Shown here: positions 25,473-34,356 of the stretch, one piece after another
Layout of the letters: each line of letters opens with the position of its first letter
Numbering within the stretch: the first letter of the stretch is position 1
Assembly: GCF_001905825.1 (NCBI RefSeq)
Contig: NZ_LIVV01000004.1
Location: forward strand, 124,001 to 188,000
Direction: 5' to 3'
From: Streptomyces sp. CB02009
GTDB lineage: Bacteria; Actinomycetota; Actinomycetes; Streptomycetales; Streptomycetaceae
DNA: 64,000 nt
Notes under the pieces: model-generated
The model's input: the letters and a program-made list of their open reading frames with translations, nothing else
The model's database searches: none
Told to the model about the DNA's origin: nothing
Program-made: the position numbers and the translations under genes

Positions 25473-27428
25473 GTGAGCAACGAAAGCCTGGCCAATCTGC
25501 TTCGGGAAGAGCGTCGATTTTCGCCGCCCGCCGAGCTGGCCGCGCACGCCAACGTGACGGCGGAGGCGTACGAGCAGGCCAAGGCGGACAGGCTGGGCTT
25601 CTGGGCCGAGCAGGCCAAGCGCCTGACCTGGGCCACCGAGCCGACCGAGACCCTCGACTGGTCGAACCCGCCGTTCGCCAAGTGGTTCGCGGACGGCGAG
25701 CTGAACGTCGCGTACAACTGCGTCGACCGGCACGTCGAGGCCGGCCACGGCGACCGGGTCGCCATCCACTTCGAGGGCGAGCCGGGCGACAGCCGCGCGA
25801 TCACCTACGCCGAGCTCAAGGACGAGGTCTCCAAGGCGGCCAACGCCCTGACCGAGCTGGGCGTCCGCAAGGGCGACCGCGTCGCCGTCTACCTGCCGAT
25901 GATCCCCGAGGCGGCCATCACGATGCTGGCCTGCGCCCGCGTCGGCGCCGCCCACTCGGTGGTCTTCGGCGGCTTCTCGGCCGACGCCGTGGCCTCCCGC
26001 ATCCAGGACGCCGACGCCAAGCTGGTCGTCACCGCCGACGGCGGCTACCGCCGCGGCAAGCCGAGCGCCCTCAAGCCGGCCATCGACGAGGCCGTCGCCA
26101 AGTGCCCGCAGGTCGAGCACGTCCTCGTGGTCCGCCGCACGGGCCAGGACACGGCGTTCACCGAGGGCCGCGACGTGTGGTGGGACGACATCGTCGCCCG
26201 CCAGTCCGCGGAGCACACCCCGGAGGCCTTCGAGGCGGAGCACCCGCTCTTCATCCTCTACACCTCGGGCACCACGGGGAAGCCGAAGGGCATCCTGCAC
26301 ACCTCCGGCGGCTACCTCACCCAGGCCGCGTACACCCACCACGCCGTCTTCGACCTCAAGCCGGAGACCGACGTCTACTGGTGCACCGCCGACATCGGCT
26401 GGGTCACCGGGCACTCGTACATCGTCTACGGCCCGCTGGCCAACGGCGCGACGCAGGTCATGTACGAGGGCACCCCTGACACCCCGCACCAGGGGCGGTT
26501 CTGGGAGATCGTGCAGAAGTACGGCGTCACCATCCTCTACACGGCGCCGACCGCGATCCGAACGTTCATGAAGTGGGGCGACGACATCCCCGCCAAGTTC
26601 GACCTGTCGAGCCTCCGGGTGCTCGGCTCGGTCGGCGAGCCGATCAACCCCGAGGCCTGGGTCTGGTACCGCGAGCACATCGGCGCGGGCAGGACCCCGA
26701 TCGTGGACACCTGGTGGCAGACCGAGACCGGCGCGATGATGATCTCGCCGCTGCCGGGCGTCACCGAGACCAAGCCGGGCTCCGCCCAGCGCCCGCTGCC
26801 GGGCATCTCCGCCACCGTCGTCGACGACGAGGCCAACGAGGTGCCGAACGGCGGCGGCGGCTACCTGGTCCTCACCGAGCCGTGGCCGTCGATGCTCCGC
26901 ACCATCTGGGGCGACGACCAGCGCTACATCGACACGTACTGGTCCCGCTTCGAGGGCAAGTACTTCGCCGGCGACGGGGCCAAGAAGGACGAGGACGGCG
27001 ACATCTGGCTGCTCGGCCGGGTCGACGACGTCATGCTCGTCTCCGGGCACAACATCTCGACCACCGAGGTCGAGTCGGCCCTCGTCTCGCACCCGGCCGT
27101 CGCAGAGGCGGCCGTGGTCGGCGCCGCCGACGAGACCACCGGTCAGGCGATCGTCGCCTTCGTCATCCTGCGCGGTACGGCCAGCGAGGACGACAGCCTG
27201 GTCGCCGAGCTGCGCAACCACGTCGGCGCGACCCTCGGCCCGATCGCCAAGCCGAAGCGCGTCCTGCCGGTGGCGGAGCTGCCGAAGACCCGCTCGGGCA
27301 AGATCATGCGCCGTCTGCTGCGCGACGTGGCGGAGAACCGCGAGCTGGGCGACGTCACGACGCTGACCGACTCCTCGGTCATGTCGCTCATCCAGACCCA
27401 GCTGCCGTCGGCCTCCAGCGAGGACTGA
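25473..27428 (+). CDS. acs: acetyl-CoA synthetase
   Basis: AMP-forming acetate-CoA ligase, 651 residues, which activates acetate via acetyl-AMP. The N-terminal Acs_N domain (FSPPAELAAHANV) precedes the adenylation core: P-loop-like YTSGTTGKPKGIL, DTWWQTETGAMM, and GRVDDVMLVSGHNIST. Catalytic Lys610 in TRSGKIMRRLLR is the site acetylated by GNAT enzymes to switch the protein off. GTG 25473 with AAGGGAG upstream is preferred; an in-frame extension to 25311 lacks conservation. It is syntenic with Rv3667. A strong terminator follows, so it is monocistronic. Confidence 0.98.
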   Translation: MSNESLANLLREERRFSPPAELAAHANVTAEAYEQAKADRLGFWAEQAKRLTWATEPTETLDWSNPPFAKWFADGELNVAYNCVDRHVEAGHGDRVAIHFEGEPGDSRAITYAELKDEVSKAANALTELGVRKGDRVAVYLPMIPEAAITMLACARVGAAHSVVFGGFSADAVASRIQDADAKLVVTADGGYRRGKPSALKPAIDEAVAKCPQVEHVLVVRRTGQDTAFTEGRDVWWDDIVARQSAEHTPEAFEAEHPLFILYTSGTTGKPKGILHTSGGYLTQAAYTHHAVFDLKPETDVYWCTADIGWVTGHSYIVYGPLANGATQVMYEGTPDTPHQGRFWEIVQKYGVTILYTAPTAIRTFMKWGDDIPAKFDLSSLRVLGSVGEPINPEAWVWYREHIGAGRTPIVDTWWQTETGAMMISPLPGVTETKPGSAQRPLPGISATVVDDEANEVPNGGGGYLVLTEPWPSMLRTIWGDDQRYIDTYWSRFEGKYFAGDGAKKDEDGDIWLLGRVDDVMLVSGHNISTTEVESALVSHPAVAEAAVVGAADETTGQAIVAFVILRGTASEDDSLVAELRNHVGATLGPIAKPKRVLPVAELPKTRSGKIMRRLLRDVAENRELGDVTTLTDSSVMSLIQTQLPSASSED

Positions 27429-27470
27429 GCCCGGCCGTAGGGCGCGGACACCGCGCCCGTACTCGGCGAG

Positions 27471-27500
27471 ACGCCCGCCCCGATCCTTCGGGGCGGGCGT
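27471..27500 (+). terminator. rho-independent terminator of acs
   Basis: Stem ACGCCCGCCCC / GGGGCGGGCGT (27471-27481 with 27490-27500) with loop GATCCTTC, followed by TTCGCTT, 42 bp after the acs stop. Confidence 0.92.
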
Positions 27501-27575
27501 TTCGCTTGCCCGCCCCCGAAGGGACGAAAGGCGCAGATGTCCCTAAAGTGAATCTCGCCGGACCCAACCCACGCT

Positions 27576-27610
27576 CGTTAGGTAACGTAAGCATCGCGTC
27601 AACGACGCGA
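27576..27610. promoter_or_regulatory. two inverted repeats upstream of nhaA
   Basis: CGTTA-GG-TAACG (27576-27587) and TCGCGTC-AAC-GACGCGA (27594-27610) lie 77-111 bp before the nhaA start. They could be operators or leader hairpins. No known regulator motif is recognised. Confidence 0.4.
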
Positions 27611-27686
27611 CAAGAAAACCTAGGTGCGCCGGGAAGTCTGGTCGGCATGTGCTCAGTCCTGCCCACCCGACCGGAGGTTCTCCCCC

Positions 27687-29081
27687 GTGGCCGCGCCCGC
27701 ACCCACCGACCGCAAGTTCCTCGGCCGTCTCTCCCTGCCCGAGCGCCAGTACCTCACCGACGCCCTGCGCACCGAGACCGTCGGTGGTGTCCTGCTCCTC
27801 GTCGCCGCCGTCGCCGCCCTCGTCTGGGCCAACACCCTGAGCGGCAGCTACGAGGCCGTCAGCGACTTCCACATAGGCCCCGCGGCCCTCGGCCTCGACC
27901 TCTCGATCCAGCACTGGGCGGCCGACGGCCTCCTCGCGGTCTTCTTCTTCGTCGCCGGCATCGAGCTCAAGCGCGAACTCGTCGCGGGCGAACTGCGCGA
28001 CCCCAGGGCCGCCGCGCTGCCCGTCATCGCCGCCCTCTGCGGCATGGCCGCGCCCGCCCTCGTCTACGCCCTGGTCAACACCGTCGGCAACGGCTCGATG
28101 GACGGCTGGGCCGTCCCCACCGCCACCGACATCGCCTTCGCGCTCGCCGTCCTCGCCGTGATCGGCACCTCGCTGCCGTCCGCGCTGCGGGCCTTCCTGC
28201 TCACCCTCGCCGTCGTCGACGACCTCTTCGCGATCCTGATCATCGCGGTCTTCTTCACCAGCGACCTGAACTTCGCCGCGCTCGGCGGCGCCTTCGCCGG
28301 ACTCCTCCTCTTCTGGCTGCTGCTCCGCAAGGAGGTCCGCGGCTGGTACGTGTACGTGCCGCTGGCCCTGGTCATCTGGGGCCTGATGTACAACAGCGGC
28401 GTCCACGCCACCATCGCCGGTGTCGCCATGGGCCTGATGCTCCGCTGCACCACCCGGGAGGGCGAGAAGCACTCCCCCGGCGAGCACATCGAGCACCTCG
28501 TCCGCCCGCTCTCGGCCGGCCTCGCCGTCCCGCTGTTCGCGCTCTTCTCGGCCGGCGTGAGCATCTCCGGCGGCGCGATCCGCGACGTCTTCACCCAGCC
28601 CGTCACCCTCGGCGTCGTCCTCGGTCTCGTCGTCGGCAAGGCGGTCGGCATCTTCGGCGGCACCTGGCTCGCCGCCCGCTTCACCCGCGCGGAGCTCAAC
28701 CCCGACCTGACCTGGCCGGACGTCTTCGCCGTGGCCACCCTCGCCGGTATCGGCTTCACCGTCTCGCTGCTCATCGGCGAGCTCGCCTTCGCCGGCGACG
28801 AGGCCCTCACCGACGAGGTGAAGGCCGCGGTCCTCATCGGCTCGCTCGTCGCGGCCGTCCTCGCCTCCGTCCTGCTGAAACTCCGGGTCCGGAGGTACCA
28901 GGCCCTGGTCTCCGCCGAGGAGCGCGACGACGACCAGGACGGCATCCCCGACATCTACGAGGAGCACGACCCGGCGTACCACCTGCGGATGGCCGAGATC
29001 TACGAGAAGAAGGCCGCGGAACACCGTCAGCGCGCCCAACTGGCGGGGGCACCGCGCGACGGGGCCGACCGTCCGGCATGA
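27687..29081 (+). CDS. nhaA: Na+/H+ antiporter NhaA
   Basis: A 464-residue cytoplasmic-membrane antiporter with about 11-12 helices. The DGLLAVFFFVAGIELKRELV and ATDIAFALAVLAVIG blocks are NhaA hallmarks. The ion-binding Asp pair lies in LAVVDDLFAILIIAVF. The soluble C-terminal tail (residues 400-464) is acidic and then Lys/Arg-rich and includes DDDQDGIPDIYEEHDP, a calcium-loop-like stretch. GTG 27687 is chosen because GGAGG lies ten bases upstream; the longer frame from 27624 has no membrane or coding character. It exports Na+ and helps with pH homeostasis. Confidence 0.95.
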   Translation: MAAPAPTDRKFLGRLSLPERQYLTDALRTETVGGVLLLVAAVAALVWANTLSGSYEAVSDFHIGPAALGLDLSIQHWAADGLLAVFFFVAGIELKRELVAGELRDPRAAALPVIAALCGMAAPALVYALVNTVGNGSMDGWAVPTATDIAFALAVLAVIGTSLPSALRAFLLTLAVVDDLFAILIIAVFFTSDLNFAALGGAFAGLLLFWLLLRKEVRGWYVYVPLALVIWGLMYNSGVHATIAGVAMGLMLRCTTREGEKHSPGEHIEHLVRPLSAGLAVPLFALFSAGVSISGGAIRDVFTQPVTLGVVLGLVVGKAVGIFGGTWLAARFTRAELNPDLTWPDVFAVATLAGIGFTVSLLIGELAFAGDEALTDEVKAAVLIGSLVAAVLASVLLKLRVRRYQALVSAEERDDDQDGIPDIYEEHDPAYHLRMAEIYEKKAAEHRQRAQLAGAPRDGADRPA

Positions 29082-29138
29082 TCTGAGTCGGACCGCGTAG
29101 AAGAGAACTCGGACCGCAGAAGAGAAGAGGGAGCAGCG

Positions 29139-29636
29139 ATGAGCGACCCGTACGACGGCACCGAGCGCAGCCTCGGCCAGCTGGTCGCCTCGGCGACCGC
29201 CGAGATGTCCGCGCTGGTGCACGACGAGCTCGCCCTGGCCAAGGCCGAGATCAGGCAGGACGTCAAGCGCGGTGTGATCGGGAGCGCGGCCGGGATCACG
29301 GCCGCGGTCGTGCTGCTGTTCTCGCTGCCGATGCTGAGCTTCGCGCTCGCGTACGCCATCAACACCTGGACCGGCGGGCACAACGGCAACGGGGGCTGGA
29401 ACCTCGTCTGGTGCTTCCTGCTGTCCTTCGCGGCGAACGTGCTGCTCGCGGTGCTGCTCGGCGTGATCGCGTACGCCAAGTTCAAGAAGGTCAAGCCGCC
29501 GGAGAAGTCGATCGCGTCGGCCAAGCAGACGGCCGCGGTGATCTCCACCGTCAAGCCGCACCCGCGCCCGGAGCCCGCCAAGGCACTGGACAAGGCGCTG
29601 GACAAGGCTCCCGCTGTGGCACGCTCGTCGGTATGA
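29139..29636 (+). CDS. actinobacterial holin-X family membrane protein
   Basis: A 165-residue protein: N-terminal amphipathic helix (LGQLVASATAEMSALVHDELALAKAEI), two membrane helices (about 50-72 and 88-112), and a Lys/Pro/Ala-rich cytoplasmic tail (KALDKALDKAPAVA). This matches the 'putative actinobacterial holin-X, holin superfamily III' domain. Despite the name it is a chromosomal housekeeping-type protein with no phage genes around it. It corresponds in order to Rv3669 next to ephE and marP. ATG 29139 has GGGAG upstream. The stop overlaps the next start (ATGA), so the two proteins are co-translated. Confidence 0.85.
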   Translation: MSDPYDGTERSLGQLVASATAEMSALVHDELALAKAEIRQDVKRGVIGSAAGITAAVVLLFSLPMLSFALAYAINTWTGGHNGNGGWNLVWCFLLSFAANVLLAVLLGVIAYAKFKKVKPPEKSIASAKQTAAVISTVKPHPRPEPAKALDKALDKAPAVARSSV

Positions 29637-30571
29637 CCCTCCCCGAGAGCAGCAACGGCGGGCCCGTCCGGCTCGACGGGCCGTGGACCCATCGCGATGT
29701 GGCCGCCAACGGTGCCCGCTTCCACATCGCCGAGATGGGCGACGGCCCGCTGGTGCTGCTCCTGCACGGCTTCCCGCAGTTCTGGTGGACCTGGCGCCAT
29801 CAGCTGCCCCTGCTCGCCGAGGCCGGTTTCCGGGCCGTCGCGATGGACCTGCGCGGGGTCGGCGGCAGCGACCGCACCCCCCGGGGTTACGACCCCGCCA
29901 ACCTGGCCCTCGACGTCACCGGTGTCATCCGCTCACTGGGCGAGCCGGACGCGGCGCTCGTCGGGCACGACCTGGGCGGCTACCTCGCCTGGACTGCGGC
30001 CGTCATGCGGCCCAAGCTGGTGCGCCGGCTGGTGGTCTCCTCGATGCCGCACCCGCGCCGCTGGCGTTCGGCGATGCTCTCCGACTTCGCCCAGTCGCGG
30101 GCCGGTTCGCACATCTGGGGCTTCCAGCGGCCGTGGCTGCCGGAGCGTCAGCTCGTCGCGGACGACGCGGCGCTGGTGGGCGAGCTGATCCGGGACTGGT
30201 CGGGGCCGCGGCCGGTCCGCGCCTCCGAGGAGCAGGCGATCGAGGTGTACCGGCGGGCGATGCTGGTCCCGTCGACGGCGCACTGCTCGATCGAGCCGTA
30301 CCGCTGGATGGTGCGGTCGCTGGCCCGCCCGGACGGCATCCAGTTCAACCGGCGCATGAAGCGGCCGGTGCGGGTGCCGACCCTGCATCTGCACGGCTCC
30401 CTGGACCCGGTGATGCGGACCCGCAGCGCCGCGGGATCGGGCGAGTACGTGGAGGCGCCGTACCGCTGGCGGCTCTTCGACGGGCTCGGCCACTTCCCGC
30501 ACGAGGAGGACCCGGTCGCCTTCTCGACGGAGCTCGTCAACTGGCTGAAGGACCCCGAGCCCGACCGCTGA
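29633..30571 (+). CDS. alpha/beta hydrolase, epoxide-hydrolase-like (EphE-type)
   Basis: A 312-residue alpha/beta hydrolase. The oxyanion motif is LLHGFPQFWWTWR; the nucleophile elbow is GHDLGGYLAW with Asp as nucleophile, as in epoxide hydrolases. DPVMR provides the acid and GHFPHEEDP the catalytic His. Tyr residues in the cap (EVYRRAML, EPYRWM) may activate an epoxide. The physiological substrate is unknown. In M. tuberculosis the equivalent gene is ephE (Rv3670), also between a membrane protein gene and marP. ATG 29633 overlaps the previous stop. Confidence 0.9.
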   Translation: MTLPESSNGGPVRLDGPWTHRDVAANGARFHIAEMGDGPLVLLLHGFPQFWWTWRHQLPLLAEAGFRAVAMDLRGVGGSDRTPRGYDPANLALDVTGVIRSLGEPDAALVGHDLGGYLAWTAAVMRPKLVRRLVVSSMPHPRRWRSAMLSDFAQSRAGSHIWGFQRPWLPERQLVADDAALVGELIRDWSGPRPVRASEEQAIEVYRRAMLVPSTAHCSIEPYRWMVRSLARPDGIQFNRRMKRPVRVPTLHLHGSLDPVMRTRSAAGSGEYVEAPYRWRLFDGLGHFPHEEDPVAFSTELVNWLKDPEPDR

Positions 30572-30738
30572 CGGGGTCTCGCCGGGCCCCGGACCGGGCC
30601 CGAGCCCGATCGCTGACGGCCCCTCTGGCCGCCCCGGTGCGTACAGACTTCCTTCGAACGGCCATGTGCCTCGCGCATACTCCAATTGGCGGGCCCCGGG
30701 GCGGTTACCGACCTTGGGGCACGGGCAGACGTCGAAGT

Positions 30739-30936
30739 ATGGGCTGGACGCACGACTACGGTGACACGACAGCACGCAACCGCCGCTCGGCCGCCGGGCC
30801 GGGCTCCCGCGAGGGGGCCGGACCGCCGGACCCGGGCGGTGCGCACGCCGCGCAGGGGGTGGGGATCTCACGCATCCTCCGCCGCCGGGCCCGCTGGGTC
30901 TCGGCCAGGCTGAGGCATCCCCGCGACACCCCGTAA
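30739..30936 (+). CDS. possible small basic protein, unknown
   Basis: A 65-residue ORF with an acidic-aromatic start (MGWTHDYGDTTARNRRS), a Gly/Pro middle and an Arg-rich tail (RILRRRARWVSARLRHPR). Only GAAG precedes ATG 30739. No domain is recognised. It fills most of the gap between the epoxide-hydrolase-like gene and a bidirectional terminator. It could be real or a GC-driven ORF; an overlapping frame at 30686-30913 is equally open. Confidence 0.35.
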   Translation: MGWTHDYGDTTARNRRSAAGPGSREGAGPPDPGGAHAAQGVGISRILRRRARWVSARLRHPRDTP

Positions 30937-30951
30937 CAACACTCCTGACAG

Positions 30952-30981
30952 CGCCGGGGACCCCGCACGGGGTCCCCGGCG
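30952..30981. terminator. bidirectional hairpin terminator
   Basis: Perfect 13-bp stem CGCCGGGGACCCC / GGGGTCCCCGGCG (30952-30964 with 30969-30981), loop GCAC. It ends immediately at the stop codon of the minus-strand marP gene and follows the plus-strand gene, so it can serve both. Confidence 0.85.
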
Positions 30982-32187
30982 TCACAGCGCGCAGGCCTGG
31001 GTGTCGACCTGCTGGTTCGCGGTCCTGCCGCGCTCGATGTCCTCGCGGATCTCGTCGACGGTCAGGGCGTAGCCGGTGTTCGCGTCGTCCAGCGAGCGGG
31101 CGAAGATCACGCCGGAGACCTCGCCGTCGACGGTGAGCAGCGGGCCGCCGGAGTTGCCCTGGCGGACCGTCGTGTACAGCGAGTACACGTCCCTGCGCAC
31201 CTCGCCCCGGCGGTAGATGTCGGGCCCGTCCGCGTTGATGCGGCCGCGCACGCGCGCCGAGCGGACGTCGTACGAGCCGTTCTCCGGGAATCCGGCGACG
31301 ATCGCGCTGTCGCCGCTGCGGGCGTCCTCGTCGGTGAAGGTCAGCGGCGTGGCCCGGAGGTCCGGCACGTCCAGGACGGCGATGTCGCGCTGCCAGTCGT
31401 AGAGGACGACCTTGGCGTCGTAGAGCCTGCCCTCGCCGCCTATCTGGACGGTCGGCTCGTCGACGCCGCCGACGACGTGGGCGTTGGTCATGATGCGGCG
31501 GTCGGCGAAGACGAATCCGGTGCCTTCGAGGACCTTGCCGCAGCTCTGCGCGGTGCCGACGACCTTCACGATGGAGCGCTGGGCGCGGGCGGCGACCGGG
31601 CTCTGGGTGAGCTCCGGGTCGGGGGGCATGACCGGGGTGATCGGCTCGTTGGCGAAGGGGCTGAAGACCGGCGGGAAGCCGCTGCGGGCGAGGGTGGAGC
31701 TGAAGTCGTCGAACCAGCCGGACGCCTGAGCGGGCATCACCTGCTCGACGCCGAGCAGCACCTTGGAGTTGCGTACCTCCTTGCCCAGGGTGGGCATGGT
31801 GGTACGGGCGAGGCCCGAGCCGATCAGCCAGGCCACGAGCAGCATCGCGACGACGTTGACCAGGGCGCCGCCGGTGGCGTCGAGGGCGCGGGCGGGCGAC
31901 CAGGTGATGTGCCGGCGCAGCTTGTTGCCCAGGTGGGTGGTGAAGGCCTGGCCGACGGAGGCGCAGATGATCACCACCATCACGAAGACGACCGTCGCCG
32001 TGGTCGAGACCTCGCTGTTGTCGGTGAGCCGGTCCCAGAGGATCGGCAGCAGCAGGACGGCGACGAGGCCGCCGCCGAGGAAGCCGATCACGGACAGGAT
32101 GCCGACCACGAATCCCTGGCGGTAGCCGATGATCGCGAACCAGACGGCGGCGAGCAGCAGCAGGATGTCCAGCACGTTCACCGTCAA
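30982..32187 (-). CDS. MarP-type membrane serine protease
   Basis: A 401-residue protein: four membrane helices in the first 125 residues (CvpA/colicin-V-production-like domain) and an extracytoplasmic chymotrypsin-fold protease. The triad is His237 (TNAHVV), Asp268 (RDIAVLD) and Ser346 (GNSGGPL). Cys216 and Cys399 probably form the regulatory disulfide known in mycobacterial MarP (Rv3671c), which is needed for acid and oxidative-stress resistance and processes a peptidoglycan hydrolase. All catalytic residues are present. ATG 32187 starts right at the first helix. Gene order next to Nudix and nth is as in mycobacteria. Confidence 0.94.
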   Translation of the reverse strand: MTVNVLDILLLLAAVWFAIIGYRQGFVVGILSVIGFLGGGLVAVLLLPILWDRLTDNSEVSTTATVVFVMVVIICASVGQAFTTHLGNKLRRHITWSPARALDATGGALVNVVAMLLVAWLIGSGLARTTMPTLGKEVRNSKVLLGVEQVMPAQASGWFDDFSSTLARSGFPPVFSPFANEPITPVMPPDPELTQSPVAARAQRSIVKVVGTAQSCGKVLEGTGFVFADRRIMTNAHVVGGVDEPTVQIGGEGRLYDAKVVLYDWQRDIAVLDVPDLRATPLTFTDEDARSGDSAIVAGFPENGSYDVRSARVRGRINADGPDIYRRGEVRRDVYSLYTTVRQGNSGGPLLTVDGEVSGVIFARSLDDANTGYALTVDEIREDIERGRTANQQVDTQACAL

Positions 32188-32247
32188 TTGCCTCGCAGAT
32201 TCGTTTCCGGTCGCCGGGGATCAGCCGTTCCGCCGGGGTTCAGCCTG

Positions 32248-32958
32248 TCATGAGCGCCAGTCGAGCGGGACCTGTCTCGACCGGTCCCAGGCCCGCTCCC
32301 AGCCGGAGAAGTGGAGCAGTCTGTCGATCACTCCGGCGGTGAAACCCCAGACCAGAGCGGATGCGACCAGGAACGCGGGGCCCTGGTGGCCGCTCGGGTG
32401 GACCGCGGTGGCGCGGTTCGCCGGGTCCGTGAGATCGGCCACGGGCACGGTGAAGACCCGGGCGGTCTCGCCGGGGTCGACCACGCCGACGGGGCTGGGG
32501 GCGCGCCACCAGCCGAGGACCGGGGTGACGACGAAGCCGCTGACCGGGATGTAGAGCTGGGGCAGGACGGCGAAGAGCTGGACGCCGGCCGGGTCGAGGC
32601 CGGTCTCCTCCTGGGCCTCGCGCAGCGCGGCGCGCAGCAGCCCGCCGTCGGCGGGGGCGCCGTCCGCGGGGTCGAGGGCGCCGCCGGGGAAGGAGGGCTG
32701 TCCCGCGTGCGAGCGGAGGCTGCCGGCCCGCTCCATGAGCAGCAGCTCGGGGCCGCGGTCGCCCTCGCCGAAGAGGACGAGGACGGCGGACTGGCGTCCG
32801 GCGCCGCTCGCGGGCGGCAGGAAGCGGCTCAGCTGCTCGGGCTCGACCGTGCGGGCGGCCCGGTCGACGGGCTCGAGCCAGTCGGGCAGTCCGTCCCTGC
32901 TGAGCAGCCCGCCGGTGCCGGGCCCGTGGATCTCTTCGTCAGTGCGCGTCATAGGCAC
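32248..32958 (-). CDS. Nudix hydrolase, CoA pyrophosphatase type
   Basis: A 236-residue protein. The NuCoA signature LLLMERAGSLRSHAGQPSFP precedes the Nudix box, GGALDPADGA...LREAQEETGLDP, which has a few extra residues in the loop. These enzymes split CoA or acyl-CoA into 3',5'-ADP and phosphopantetheine. The conserved metal-binding REAQEE is intact. Equivalent to Rv3672c. ATG 32958 overlaps the end of nth by 20 bp; ATG 32952, two codons in, is an alternative. It is followed by marP in what looks like one operon (nth, nudix, marP). Confidence 0.9.
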   Translation of the reverse strand: MPMTRTDEEIHGPGTGGLLSRDGLPDWLEPVDRAARTVEPEQLSRFLPPASGAGRQSAVLVLFGEGDRGPELLLMERAGSLRSHAGQPSFPGGALDPADGAPADGGLLRAALREAQEETGLDPAGVQLFAVLPQLYIPVSGFVVTPVLGWWRAPSPVGVVDPGETARVFTVPVADLTDPANRATAVHPSGHQGPAFLVASALVWGFTAGVIDRLLHFSGWERAWDRSRQVPLDWRS

Positions 32959-34171
32959 CCCCGAGTTTCACAACGCGATCGATGGACGGGTTCGTTCCCT
33001 CGGGAGACCCCCGGTGGGGCTCCCGTGCGGGCTCCGCGGGGGAGCCCTCCCGGGCGGGGCCGGACAACGGGTCCCAGCCTTCGCTCGCGCCCAGTGGGGG
33101 CGCCGGGCGGCCCGGGTAGCCGGGCGGCGGGTCGAGCCGCTGGCCGGGGAGGCCGCCCATCTCGTACTTGAGCAGCTTCCTCGCCTTCTCGGGATCGGTC
33201 TCGCCCTCCCCGTACGACGGGCAGAGGTGGGTGATGGGGCATGCCCCGCAGGCCGGCTTGCGGGCGTGGCAGATGCGGCGGCCGTGGAAGATCACCCGGT
33301 GCGAGAGCATCGTCCACTCGCTCTTCGGGAAGATCGTGGCGATCTCGGCCTCGATCTTCACGGGGTCGTCGGACTCGGTCCACCGCCAGCGCCGGGCGAG
33401 CCGCATGAAATGGGTGTCGACGGTGATGCCGGGGACCCCGAAGGCGTTGCCCAGGACGACGAAGGCGGTCTTGCGGCCGACGCCGGGGAGCTTGACGAGG
33501 TCGTCGAGGCGGCCGGGGACCTCGCCGCCGAAGTCGTCCCGGAGGGCGGCGGCGAGACCCATGATCGACTTGGTCTTGGCGCGGAAGAAGCCGGTGGGGC
33601 GGATGAGCTCCTCGACCTCCTCGGGCACGGCGGCGGCGAGGTCCTCCGGGGTGGGGTACTTCGCGAAGAGGGCCGGGGTGGTCTGGTTGACCCGCAGGTC
33701 GGTGGTCTGCGCCGAGAGGACCGTGGCGACGAGCAGTTCGAAGGGGTTGCGGAAGTCGAGCTCCGGATGGGCGTACGGGAAGACCTCGGCGAGCTCGCGG
33801 TTGATCCGGCGGGCCCGCCGGACCATCGCGAGGCGCGACTCGGGCTTGGCGGGCTTGGCGGCTTTGGCGGAGCTCGCGGGCTCGGTGGGCTTGGCGGCCT
33901 TGGTGGAGCTCGCGGGCTCGGTGGCCTTGGTCGCCTTGGCAGCCTTGGTCGCCTTGGTCGCCTTGGTGGCCTTGGTGGCCTTCCGGGGCTCGGCCGCCTT
34001 CACGGGCTTGGCCGCCCCGGCTGCCTCGGCCGCGGGCTTCGCAGGCTCGGCGGCCTTCCGATTTGCGGCTTTCGCACGTTTCGACACGCCGTGTTCGCCC
34101 ACAGCGGAATTACCTTCGGCCGACACTCTTTCAGCCCCCTTGGCCTGCGCTCTCACCGGCGAGTTGGACAC
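32939..34171 (-). CDS. nth: endonuclease III with a long Lys/Ala-rich N-terminal extension
   Basis: A 410-residue bifunctional DNA glycosylase/AP lyase for oxidised pyrimidines. The helix-hairpin-helix LPGVGRKTA carries catalytic Lys234, with Asp252 in VDTHFMRL. The [4Fe-4S] loop is Cys301-x6-Cys308-x2-Cys311-x5-Cys317. The first ~112 residues are unusual: a disordered tail with repeats of ATK and (T/A)KAAKPxEPASS, roughly residues 64-110. It resembles histone-like DNA-binding tails. The C-terminal ~70 residues are Pro-rich. ATG 34171 is the longest start; GTG at residue 29 is possible. The mycobacterial cluster has a thioredoxin-like gene (Rv3673c) between nth and nudix that is absent here. 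Confidence 0.95.
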   Translation of the reverse strand: MSNSPVRAQAKGAERVSAEGNSAVGEHGVSKRAKAANRKAAEPAKPAAEAAGAAKPVKAAEPRKATKATKATKATKAAKATKATEPASSTKAAKPTEPASSAKAAKPAKPESRLAMVRRARRINRELAEVFPYAHPELDFRNPFELLVATVLSAQTTDLRVNQTTPALFAKYPTPEDLAAAVPEEVEELIRPTGFFRAKTKSIMGLAAALRDDFGGEVPGRLDDLVKLPGVGRKTAFVVLGNAFGVPGITVDTHFMRLARRWRWTESDDPVKIEAEIATIFPKSEWTMLSHRVIFHGRRICHARKPACGACPITHLCPSYGEGETDPEKARKLLKYEMGGLPGQRLDPPPGYPGRPAPPLGASEGWDPLSGPAREGSPAEPAREPHRGSPEGTNPSIDRVVKLGGAYDAH

Positions 34172-34277
34172 CCGGCCAGCCTAGGGGCCGCCACCGACAT
34201 CCGCCCCGGGCGTGGCCGATCAGCGCCCAATCGGGCCCCTGACGTACGGACGAGCGACTCGGTACGTCAAACTTGTT

Positions 34278-34291
34278 GTGATTGATCGCAC
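34278..34291 (+). promoter_or_regulatory. candidate Crp operator upstream of crp
   Basis: TGTGATTGATCGCACG contains GTG-N6-C-G-CAC, one base off the GTG(N)6GNCAC motif reported for S. coelicolor Crp, and half-matches the TGTGA-N6-TCACA site. It is 66-79 bp upstream of the crp start, suggesting autoregulation. Confidence 0.5.
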
Positions 34292-34356
34292 GGTTTTGTA
34301 CGTCCGGCATCATGGGACGCAGGTCCCTGAGCAGGTCGACAGTATGGAGAGAACTC

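Noticed and set aside
29139..29636. Holin-X gene as a sign of a prophage
   Set aside because: No integrase, structural, lysis or packaging genes nearby; gene order is that of the conserved actinobacterial core.
30686..30913. Alternative 75-codon ORF overlapping the possible small basic protein
   Set aside because: No better ribosome-binding site or motif than the listed frame; neither is firmly supported.
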